Assembly (NCBI RefSeq): GCF_002906855.1
Contig: NZ_MINI01000048.1
Location: 434,001 to 498,000, forward strand
Reading direction: 5' to 3'
Length of the DNA stretch: 64,000 bases
Source of the DNA: Pseudomonas putida
GTDB taxonomy: Bacteria > Pseudomonadota > Gammaproteobacteria > Pseudomonadales > Pseudomonadaceae
Part shown: piece by piece, positions 36,323 to 43,176 of the stretch
How the letters are laid out: each line of letters opens with the position of its first letter
Position numbering within the stretch: the first letter of the stretch is position 1
Notes under the pieces: generated by a model
Databases searched by the model: none
Seen by the model: the letters and a program-made list of their open reading frames with translations, nothing else
What the model was told of the DNA's origin: nothing
Program-made: the position numbers and the translations under genes

Positions 36323-36811
36323 TCATCGTGCTGACACATCCAGGTGCTCACGCAGATGTCGGAGCGTGCGAATCATATACTTTTCGACCATGTTCTTGGT
36401 CAAACCCATGCGCTCGGCGATCTCGGCCTGACTCAGGCCTTCAAGCTTCTGCCAGATGAACACCCGGCGGCAGTTAAGCGGCAACTGGGCCAGTGCGCGC
36501 TCGACGCTGTCGGCCAGCTCCAGGGCATGCATGTAGGCCTCCGGGTCGTCGCTGGCGCTGCTGCCTTCATCGAAGGCCTCCAGCTCCAGCGCCTGGCGCC
36601 GGTCTTCGCGGCGAAACCCGTCCACGGCGATGTTGCGGGCGGTCTGGTGCAGGTAGGCGCGTGGCTGCTCGACCTGCTCGAGCGGGTTTTCCAGTACCCG
36701 GACAAAGGCATCATGGGTGAGGTCCTCGGCCTGCTGACGACTGCGCAATTTGCGCGTCCAGGTGCCGATCAGCTCATGGTAGTGGTCAAGGAAGCCTTTG
36801 TGTCCGGACAC
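36323..36811 (-). CDS. ECF sigma factor, FecI-type iron-starvation sigma
   Basis: RNA polymerase sigma factor of 162 residues that should direct transcription of the neighbouring receptor gene. The frame opens at GTG 36811 (no better start, Shine-Dalgarno weak). Region 2 is visible as SRQQAEDLTHDAFVRVL and PRAYLHQTARNIAVDGFRR (about 24-70); region 4 as LPLNCRRVFIWQKLEGLSQA, EIAERMGLTKNMVEKYMIR (about 113-152). These are FecI/PvdS-group signatures. A candidate Fur box lies 34 bp upstream, so iron starvation probably induces it. It shares a transcript with the FecR gene. Confidence 0.93.
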   Translation of the reverse strand: MSGHKGFLDHYHELIGTWTRKLRSRQQAEDLTHDAFVRVLENPLEQVEQPRAYLHQTARNIAVDGFRREDRRQALELEAFDEGSSASDDPEAYMHALELADSVERALAQLPLNCRRVFIWQKLEGLSQAEIAERMGLTKNMVEKYMIRTLRHLREHLDVSAR

Positions 36812-36844
36812 GGTCGGGGTCGTCAGGGAGGCGGATGAGGGTGC

Positions 36845-36864
36845 GAATAGTAATGCTTCTCATC
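36845..36864 (-). promoter_or_regulatory. Candidate Fur box upstream of the ECF sigma gene
   Basis: On the minus strand the segment reads gatgagaagcattactattc and matches the Fur consensus GATAATGATAATCATTATC at most of the A/T and GAT positions. It lies about 34-53 bp upstream of the sigma start codon, where a promoter is expected. The assignment is by eye. Confidence 0.5.
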
Positions 36865-36965
36865 AAAACCAGCAAATCCGCCAATCGGTAACAAAAAATT
36901 TATGACTTATTTCATGTACGTGAGTACCAGAGAATGTGGCCATAAATATGAACACCTGAAGCCTT

Positions 36966-36991
36966 TTCGCGGGCACGGCCGCTCCCACAGG
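36966..36991. repeat. Degenerate REP element upstream of speC
   Basis: A single arm (ttcgcgggcacggccgctcc...) with altered core, followed at 37004-37040 by a decayed partner (cctgtaaaaaggggcttgcc). The whole 505-bp gap 36812-37316 otherwise shows only the Fur-box candidate and, near 37130-37200, unassigned sequence that probably includes the speC promoter. Confidence 0.6.
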
Positions 36992-37316
36992 AATCGCTTG
37001 AAGCCTGTAAAAAGGGGCTTGCCTGTACAGGGGTCAAAACGCTCCATTCCACAATTTTTTACGCTTGAAACACCCCGGGGAACATCAGGTGGTCATGCGA
37101 GTCGGTTATTCAACGGGTAGGGCGTCGTTCCACGACGATCGCGCCCGGATTGCCTGTTGATTCTGCATTCTTCACGCCCTAAAGTGCGCGCCGAACGTCC
37201 ATGCTGGAAACGATCCATCCGGCTCAAGTACTGAGTAGGCGAACCAAAGTGGGGATACGGAGGACGTTCAGTTTGCAGCCACTTAATCTTTCAGTTTGCC
37301 CATGGAGTCCCTGAGC

Positions 37317-38480
37317 ATGTCGATCCAGGTCGAAGACTATTTCGCGCGTGACACCTTCCAGAAAATGAAGGCGTTCGCCGACAAGCAGGAAACCCCGTTC
37401 GTACTCATCGACACCCAGATGATCAGCCAGGCCTATGACGACCTGCGTGCTGGTTTCGAATTCGCCAAGGTGTACTACGCGGTCAAGGCCAACCCGGCCG
37501 TCGAGATCATCGACCTGCTCAAAGAGAAAGGTTCGAGCTTCGACATCGCCTCGATCTACGAGCTGGACAAGGTCCTGGGCCGTGGTGTCAGCGCCGACCG
37601 CATCAGCTACGGCAACACCATCAAGAAGTCCAAGGACATCCGCTACTTCTACGAGAAGGGCGTGCGCCTGTACGCCACCGACTCGGAAGCCGACCTGCGC
37701 AACATCGCCAAGGCCGCGCCAGGCTCGAAGGTGTACGTGCGCATCCTCACCGAAGGCTCGACCACGGCCGACTGGCCACTGTCGCGCAAGTTCGGCTGTC
37801 AGACCGACATGGCCATGGACCTGCTGATCCTCGCCCGCGACCTGGGCCTGGTGCCTTACGGCATCTCCTTCCACGTCGGTTCGCAACAGCGCGACATCAG
37901 CGTGTGGGACGCGGCCATCGCCAAGGTCAAGGTGATCTTCGAGCGCCTGAAGGAAGAGGACGGCATCGAGCTGAAGCTGATCAACATGGGTGGCGGCTTC
38001 CCGGCCAACTACATCACCCGTACCAACAGCCTCGAGACTTACGCCGAAGAGATCATTCGCTTCCTGAAGGAAGACTTCGGTGACGACCTGCCGGAAATCA
38101 TCCTCGAGCCAGGCCGTTCGCTGATCGCCAACGCCGGTATCCTGGTCAGCGAAGTGGTGCTGGTCGCACGCAAGTCGCGCACCGCCGTCGAGCGCTGGAT
38201 CTACACCGACGTGGGCAAGTTCTCCGGCCTGATCGAAACCATGGACGAAGCCATCAAGTTCCCGATCTGGACCGAGAAGAAAGGCGAAGCCGAAGAAGTG
38301 GTCATCGCCGGCCCGACCTGCGACAGCGCCGACATCATGTACGAAAACTACAAGTACGGCCTGCCGCTGAACCTGGCCATCGGTGACCGTCTGTACTGGC
38401 TGTCGACCGGTGCCTACACCACCAGCTACAGCGCAGTGGAGTTCAACGGCTTCCCGCCGCTGAAAGCTTACTACCTGTAA
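37317..38480 (+). CDS. speC: Ornithine/lysine decarboxylase, fold-III PLP enzyme
   Basis: Cytoplasmic PLP-dependent decarboxylase (alanine-racemase fold) that makes putrescine from ornithine, and in some relatives cadaverine from lysine. The 387-residue product starts at ATG 37317 with GGAG upstream. PLP Lys57 lies in YYAVKANP; the Gly-rich phosphate loop is NMGGGFPANY; EPGRSL and the catalytic Cys region GPTCDSADIM follow near residue 330. Its short length and sequence fit the Pseudomonas SpeC type rather than the large inducible SpeF. A single gene with its own strong terminator. Confidence 0.94.
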   Translation: MSIQVEDYFARDTFQKMKAFADKQETPFVLIDTQMISQAYDDLRAGFEFAKVYYAVKANPAVEIIDLLKEKGSSFDIASIYELDKVLGRGVSADRISYGNTIKKSKDIRYFYEKGVRLYATDSEADLRNIAKAAPGSKVYVRILTEGSTTADWPLSRKFGCQTDMAMDLLILARDLGLVPYGISFHVGSQQRDISVWDAAIAKVKVIFERLKEEDGIELKLINMGGGFPANYITRTNSLETYAEEIIRFLKEDFGDDLPEIILEPGRSLIANAGILVSEVVLVARKSRTAVERWIYTDVGKFSGLIETMDEAIKFPIWTEKKGEAEEVVIAGPTCDSADIMYENYKYGLPLNLAIGDRLYWLSTGAYTTSYSAVEFNGFPPLKAYYL

Positions 38481-38486
38481 TGCGCA

Positions 38487-38506
38487 ACGGGGCCGAAAGG
38501 CCCCGT
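38487..38506 (+). terminator. Intrinsic terminator of speC
   Basis: Perfect 8-bp stem (acggggcc/ggccccgt) with gaaa tetraloop and following tttc, 6 bp after the stop codon. It is the clearest intrinsic terminator in this part. Confidence 0.88.
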
Positions 38507-38523
38507 TTTCATGTGTGGGCCTA

Positions 38524-38588
38524 TTCGCGGGTAAACCCGCTCCCACAGAGACCGCGCCCCATTAAAAGCTGGCGCTGTGCCCGCGAAA
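38524..38588. repeat. Partial REP pair downstream of speC
   Basis: Left arm 38524-38548 (ttcgcgggtaaacccgctcc...) is intact with a gtaaac core; the right arm is reduced to about gctgtgcccgcgaaag (38573-38588). It lies between the convergent speC and SEL1-repeat genes. Confidence 0.6.
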
Positions 38589-38606
38589 GGGCCGGTACAG
38601 GCGACA

Positions 38607-39356
38607 TCAAGCCCCGCGTCGCTCCAGTTCCTCGGCATAACGCCCGGCAAACGCCATCAACACAGGCCCTGCCCCCTGCAAGGTCACCACGGCACTGCGC
38701 AGGAAGTTCTCATTCCCCTCGACTCGCGCCCGCTCCAGCCAGGTCCCGGCCTCGGCCACCTCACCCCGCTCGATCAGCACCATTGCCAGGCTGAACATCC
38801 CGCGAAAATCCCCTGCCTCGGCCGAGCGCCGATACCAGCGCACCGCCCGCACCGGGCTCGGCGCCGTAGCAATACCATGCTCCAGGTAGCGCCCATACAG
38901 GTTCATCGACTTGGCATGCCCCATCTGCGCCGCCTTCTCGTAACAGCTCAGCGCCTGGGCCTGGTTGGCCGGCAGGCCTCGCCCGGTAGCCAGCAGATTG
39001 CCGAGGTTGTACAGCCCCCAATCCAGCCCGGCATCGGCCGCCCGCGCATAGTGAATGGCCGACTGCGCCAGATTCACCTCGCCCCCCCAGCCATGCTCCA
39101 GGCAACGACCGAGCATGTTGTGCGCCATGGCACTGCCGCCCTGCGCGGCAATGCCGAACCAGCGCCGAGCGACACCGGCGTCCTGCTCGATGCCACGGCC
39201 ATCGAGCAGGATCTGCCCAAGCAGCAACTGCGCCTCGACCAAGCCCTCCCCCGCCGCCGCCAGGATCGCCTGGGCCGCCTGGCCGGGGCTGTGTTCGAGC
39301 ATGGCCTGCAGACCGGCAGCATCCACCACTTCTTCACGACGCAACTGATAGGACAT
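38607..39356 (-). CDS. SEL1-like repeat protein of the pui/piu iron locus
   Basis: Soluble protein of 249 residues made of four to five SEL1/TPR-like helical repeats of about 36 residues, e.g. AEAQLLLGQILLDGRGIEQDA-like units with A-LG-L...G.GV....A. pattern: EAQLLLGQILLDGRGI (about 40), MAHNMLGRCLEHGWGG (77), WGLYNLGNLLATGRGL (113), KSMNLYGRYLEHGIAT (149) and RGMFSLAMVLIERGEV (184). Such repeats mediate protein contacts. It has no signal peptide. It starts 3 bp after the piuC stop and is presumably co-transcribed with it; the corresponding gene in P. aeruginosa also adjoins piuC. Specific function is unknown. Confidence 0.85.
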   Translation of the reverse strand: MSYQLRREEVVDAAGLQAMLEHSPGQAAQAILAAAGEGLVEAQLLLGQILLDGRGIEQDAGVARRWFGIAAQGGSAMAHNMLGRCLEHGWGGEVNLAQSAIHYARAADAGLDWGLYNLGNLLATGRGLPANQAQALSCYEKAAQMGHAKSMNLYGRYLEHGIATAPSPVRAVRWYRRSAEAGDFRGMFSLAMVLIERGEVAEAGTWLERARVEGNENFLRSAVVTLQGAGPVLMAFAGRYAEELERRGA

Positions 39357-39359
39357 AGC

Positions 39360-40040
39360 TCAGACCTCGGCCCAACGGCGCAGCAGGTTATGGTAGGTGC
39401 CGGTCAGTTGCAGCAATGACGGGTGGTCCGGCACATCGGCGGTGAGCTGCTGGATGGCATTGTCCATCTCGAACAGCAAAGCCCGCTGGCTGTCCTCGCG
39501 CACCAGGCTCTGGGTCCAGAAGAACGCCGCGTAGCGCACGCCACGGGTCACCGGGTTGACCTTGTGCAGGCTGGTGCCGGGGTACAGCACCAGGTCGCCG
39601 GCCGCCAGCTTCACCTGCTGCAGGCCGTAGGTGTCCTGGATCACCAGCTCGCCGCCATCGTAGCTGTCCGGGTCGCTGAGGAACAGGGTCGAGGACAGGT
39701 CGGTGCGCACCCGCTCCGGGCTGCCCTTGGGCTGGCGCAGGGCGTTGTCGATGTGGAAACCGAAGTTGCCACCCTCGCGGTAGCAGTTGATCAGTGGCGG
39801 GAACACCTTGTGCGGCAGCGCCGCCGACATGAAACGCGGTGTCTGCCACAAGCGCTCGATCAGTGCGCCACCAATCTCCTTGCCCAGCGGGTGCCCTTCT
39901 GGCAGCTGCAGATTGTGCTTGGCCTTGGCCGACTGGTAGCCGGCCGTGACCTTACCGTCGGCCCAGTCGGTCTGCTCCAGCGCCTCGCGGATACGGGCGA
40001 GTTCATCGGCGTCGAACAAGCCTGGGATATGAAGCAGCAT
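39360..40040 (-). CDS. piuC: PiuC, Fe(II)/2-oxoglutarate-dependent PKHD-type hydroxylase
   Basis: Cytoplasmic dioxygenase of 226 residues encoded next to siderophore receptors in Pseudomonas; E. coli YbiX is a relative. Iron ligands are visible as His96 and Asp98 (GFHIDNAL) and His159 (GTSLHKVNP), with Arg169 for 2-oxoglutarate (RGVRYAAFF). The C-terminal PKHD motif region LVREDSQRALLFEMDNAI is present. It is divergent from the catecholate receptor gene and shares a 221-bp gap holding two Fur-box candidates, so iron repression is expected. Its substrate is unknown. Confidence 0.94.
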   Translation of the reverse strand: MLLHIPGLFDADELARIREALEQTDWADGKVTAGYQSAKAKHNLQLPEGHPLGKEIGGALIERLWQTPRFMSAALPHKVFPPLINCYREGGNFGFHIDNALRQPKGSPERVRTDLSSTLFLSDPDSYDGGELVIQDTYGLQQVKLAAGDLVLYPGTSLHKVNPVTRGVRYAAFFWTQSLVREDSQRALLFEMDNAIQQLTADVPDHPSLLQLTGTYHNLLRRWAEV

Positions 40041-40071
40041 GGCGGCGGCACCGTTAAGATTTGTAAAGGGC

Positions 40072-40089
40072 TCAATGATATTGATTCCC
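40072..40089. promoter_or_regulatory. Candidate Fur box near piuC
   Basis: tcaatgatattgattccc, an AT-rich near-palindrome with two GAT(A/T)-like units, resembles the Fur consensus core ATGATAATCATT. It lies 32-49 bp upstream of the piuC start. Confidence 0.5.
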
Positions 40090-40178
40090 TTTTACGCTGC
40101 ACAAGCCCTGGCTGTGCCTTAGACGATTCAGCGTCCATAAATCGTAAAGAGAATATGTAAAGATTGTAAATTCTTAGC

Positions 40179-40199
40179 GAATGGTAACGAGTCTCAATT
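40179..40199. promoter_or_regulatory. Candidate Fur box near the piuA-type receptor gene
   Basis: gaatggtaacgagtctcaatt matches the common receptor-promoter form AATGATAA-N-A-TCTCATT at most positions. It lies 63-83 bp upstream of the receptor start. Confidence 0.55.
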
Positions 40200-40261
40200 G
40201 TGCCTTACAATCCCTTACATTAACATCCGCGGCCTTCACACCTTGGGGAAGGCCAATAACA

Positions 40262-42571
40262 ATGCGTCACGTACCATCTGCAGTGAGTCCACCACGCCTG
40301 ATCGTCTCGGCCATCGGGGTCGCCTTGAGCGCTTCGGGCGCCTACGCCGCCGACCCGGCTGCCAGCAATGCCATCACCCTCGACGCCACCAGCGTCAATG
40401 GCAAGGCTGAGCAGGCCAGTACCGATTACAAGGTCGAAACGGCCTCCTCGCAGAAGTACACCGCACCGTTGGTGGACACCCCGCGCTCGGTCACCGTGAT
40501 CCCGCAGCAAGTGATCAAGGACACCAACGCCCTGACCCTGCAGGACGCCCTGCGCACCGTACCCGGCATCACTTTCGGTGCCGGCGAAGGCGGCAACCCG
40601 CAAGGCGATCGCCCGTTCATCCGTGGTTTCGACGCCCAAGGCGATACCTACCTGGACGGCGTGCGCGACACCGGCGCCCAGACCCGCGAAATCTTCGCCA
40701 TCGAGTCGGTCGAAGTAGCCAAGGGCCCTAACTCGGCCATCGGGGGCCGTGGCGCCGCCGGCGGCACCATCAACCTGGTGAGCAAGCGTGCACACTTGGG
40801 CAACTCGCTCGATGGCGCCTGGACCTGGGGCAGCGACCAGACCCAGCGCTACACCTTCGATGGCAACTACCAGTTCAGCGACACCGTTGCCGGGCGCCTG
40901 AACCTGATGACCCACGAAAGCAACGTCGCCGGCCGTGACAGTGTCAACTACGACCGCTGGGGTATCGCCCCATCCCTGGCCTTCGGCCTGGGTACCGCGA
41001 CCCGCGTCAACCTCGACTATTACCACCTGGAGAGCGACGACCTGCCGGATTCGGGCATTCCGTACAGCATCCCGACCGCAGGCAGCGGCGCGCGTACTTC
41101 GGCACACCCGAGCAAGCCGGACGACGGTGGCGACAGCAGCAACTTCTATGGCCTGAACGACCGCGATTTCCGCAAGAGCCGCGTCGACATCGCCACCTTC
41201 GCCATCGAACACGACCTGACCGATGCGCTGACCATCAAGAACACCTTCCGTCATGGCAACAGCATGCAGGACTACATCCTGACCCAGCCTGACGACAGCA
41301 AGGGCAACGTCAACAATGGCAGCGTCTGGCGCCGCGCCAACACACGTGTGGGCAATACTTCCACCACCACCAACCAGACCGACCTGTTCGGCGAGTTCTA
41401 CCTGGGTGGCATGAAGAACAGCTTCTCCACCGGTATCGAATTGAGCCGCGAAGAAAGCGATCGCGAAAGCTACAACGTCGACACCGACACCGTTGCCGGT
41501 GGCGCAGCCAACACCAACTGCACCCCAGGCATGATCGGCGCCACCAGCGGCTACAACTGCACCTCGCTGAGCAACCCGAACCCGGATGACCCGTGGAACG
41601 GTGCAATCTCGCGCAACTACGCCGGCACCAACACCAAGAGCAACACCCGGGCCATCTACGTGTTCGATACCCTGGAGCTGTCGCCACAGTGGCTGCTGAA
41701 CATGGGCCTGCGTTACGACCACTTCGATACCCAGTACCGTGGCTACAACGCCAACGGCAGCACTGCGGTAAGTACCAAGGGCATCGTCTCCAAGGGCAAG
41801 GATACCAGTGAGTTCGTCACCGGCCAGCTGGGCCTGGTGTGGAAACCGGCCGACAACGGCAGCATCTACGTGTCCTACGCCACCTCCGCCACCCCACCCG
41901 GTGCGATGCTCGGTGAAGGCACTGAAGGCAACCCGCTGGGCAACACCACCGATCGCAGCGGCAACCTGCTGAGCAGCGACATGGAGCCGGAAGAAACCAC
42001 CAACTACGAAATCGGCACCAAGTGGGACCTGCTCAACGAGCGCCTGTCCCTGGCCGCCGCGCTCTTCCGCACCGAGAAAGAAAACGCCCGCGTCCAGGTG
42101 GACACCACCACCTACGAAAACGTCGGCGAAACTCGGGTGCAGGGCATCGAACTGTCGGCCAGCGGCAAGATCACCGACAAGTGGCAGGTATTCGCCGGCT
42201 ACACCTACATGGAAGCGCGCCAGATCGACGGCGGCCCGCTGGGCAAGGCCAACGACGGCAACCAGCTGCCGAACACGCCGAACAACAGCGCCAGCCTGTG
42301 GACCACCTACTCGATCACGCCAAAGCTGACTGTCGGTGGCGGCGCGTTCTACGTGGATGATGTGTACGGCAGCGTGGCCAACACCACCATGGTCGACAGC
42401 TACGTGCGCTACGACGCTATGGCCGCCTACAAGCTGACCAAGAACGTCGACCTGCAACTTAACGTGCAGAACCTGACCAACGAGGTCTACTACGACAAGG
42501 CCTTCTCCACCCACTTCGCCAACCAGGCGGCCGGGCGCACGGCGCTGCTGACCACTAGCGTACATTTCTGA
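40262..42571 (+). CDS. piuA: TonB-dependent catecholate siderophore receptor (PiuA/Fiu-like)
   Basis: Outer-membrane receptor of 769 residues for iron-catecholates, a family also known for uptake of siderophore-drug conjugates. ATG 40262 (MRHVPSAVSPP) follows GGAAGG; the signal peptide ends about AYA. Plug blocks: SVTVIPQQVIKDTNALTLQD, ALRTVPGITFGAGEGGNPQG, FIRGFDAQGDTYLDGVRDTG and GGRGAAGGTINLVSKR, all typical of the Fiu/PiuA group. The barrel ends in Phe (TTSVHF). There is no STN domain, so it does not signal by itself. Position beside piuC and piuB matches P. aeruginosa PA4513-4515. Confidence 0.94.
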   Translation: MRHVPSAVSPPRLIVSAIGVALSASGAYAADPAASNAITLDATSVNGKAEQASTDYKVETASSQKYTAPLVDTPRSVTVIPQQVIKDTNALTLQDALRTVPGITFGAGEGGNPQGDRPFIRGFDAQGDTYLDGVRDTGAQTREIFAIESVEVAKGPNSAIGGRGAAGGTINLVSKRAHLGNSLDGAWTWGSDQTQRYTFDGNYQFSDTVAGRLNLMTHESNVAGRDSVNYDRWGIAPSLAFGLGTATRVNLDYYHLESDDLPDSGIPYSIPTAGSGARTSAHPSKPDDGGDSSNFYGLNDRDFRKSRVDIATFAIEHDLTDALTIKNTFRHGNSMQDYILTQPDDSKGNVNNGSVWRRANTRVGNTSTTTNQTDLFGEFYLGGMKNSFSTGIELSREESDRESYNVDTDTVAGGAANTNCTPGMIGATSGYNCTSLSNPNPDDPWNGAISRNYAGTNTKSNTRAIYVFDTLELSPQWLLNMGLRYDHFDTQYRGYNANGSTAVSTKGIVSKGKDTSEFVTGQLGLVWKPADNGSIYVSYATSATPPGAMLGEGTEGNPLGNTTDRSGNLLSSDMEPEETTNYEIGTKWDLLNERLSLAAALFRTEKENARVQVDTTTYENVGETRVQGIELSASGKITDKWQVFAGYTYMEARQIDGGPLGKANDGNQLPNTPNNSASLWTTYSITPKLTVGGGAFYVDDVYGSVANTTMVDSYVRYDAMAAYKLTKNVDLQLNVQNLTNEVYYDKAFSTHFANQAAGRTALLTTSVHF

Positions 42572-42585
42572 TCGTGGGTACAAAC

Positions 42586-42611
42586 CCCTGAGCCCAGGCC
42601 CAGGGTTTTTT
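42586..42611 (+). terminator. Terminator after the piuA-type receptor gene
   Basis: Imperfect stem pairing aaacccctg with cagggttt, followed by a run of T (ttttttt). It lies between this gene and the convergent unknown gene at 42621. Confidence 0.7.
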
Positions 42612-42620
42612 TGTCTTCTG

Positions 42621-43085
42621 TCAGTAGGCGATGACCTTTGCCTTGAATACGGCGGCCTCGCCAAGAGAGGTGTTGAGCAAGCCATCAGCCGTTCTACCCA
42701 GGCGTTCTCCACTGAGTGAGCGCAGGTGAAAGCGCAGATCGGCCTCGTCGTTCCACGCATTGAGCGGCTCGACTTTCCAGGCTGTCTCTTCGGCATCTAT
42801 TCGGTACAGCCCGGCATAACCATTCAGGCTCAGGTTGAGCAGCGTCCCTCGGTAGCCACCCGCCCGCGTGACGCTGGAAATCAGGTAATGCAGGCGCGTT
42901 CTGGATTCACTCAAGATGAATGTAAACCTGAAATCCACTGGCAGGCTTTGATCACTGCCGTCGACAGCCGTTAACCAGCCACTTTGCGCTGGCGTCGATG
43001 AAAGTGTTACACCCACGCGTTGGTCAGAATTCTGGCCGGTAATAAAAAGCTGAGCGGTAAAGCTCCTTGTTAACATATGTGACAT
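42621..43085 (-). CDS. Unknown protein, paralogue A of a pair flanking piuB (154 aa)
   Basis: No known family recognised. Residues 8-14 (SFTAQLF), 23-26 (RVGV), 36-38 (GWL), 53-68 (RFTFILSESRTRLHYL), 86-94 (SLNGYAGLY), 103-111 (WKVEPLNAW) and 119-127 (FHLRSLSGE) all have counterparts in the protein at 45797-46357, so the two are homologous. The alternating pattern predicts beta-strands, with no signal peptide or membrane span. ATG 43085 is the first start; a Met at residue 4 is an alternative, and neither has a strong ribosome-binding site. It lies between the piuA-type gene and piuB but on the opposite strand, as an accessory insertion would. Confidence 0.75.
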   Translation of the reverse strand: MSHMLTRSFTAQLFITGQNSDQRVGVTLSSTPAQSGWLTAVDGSDQSLPVDFRFTFILSESRTRLHYLISSVTRAGGYRGTLLNLSLNGYAGLYRIDAEETAWKVEPLNAWNDEADLRFHLRSLSGERLGRTADGLLNTSLGEAAVFKAKVIAY

Positions 43086-43176
43086 TGGTTTGTACCCGAA
43101 TGGATAAGTCGGTGTTCACTGTGCTCCGCATCACCCGGCCAATCACACGCCGAACCGTTTCCAAGGTCCGCACGAC

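Noticed and set aside
36305..36326. ATG 36326 as the start of the FecR-type gene
   Set aside because: It overlaps the sigma stop neatly but has no Shine-Dalgarno; ATG 36305 has AGGAGA. Not excluded, only less likely.
32810..36811. Iron-signalling set as a transferred island
   Set aside because: Composition and codon use look like the host, and no integrase, tRNA or direct repeats bound it.
40220..42796. 858-codon open frame antisense to the piuA-type receptor
   Set aside because: Shadow of third-position GC bias; no recognisable domain, and it crosses the terminator and the neighbouring gene.
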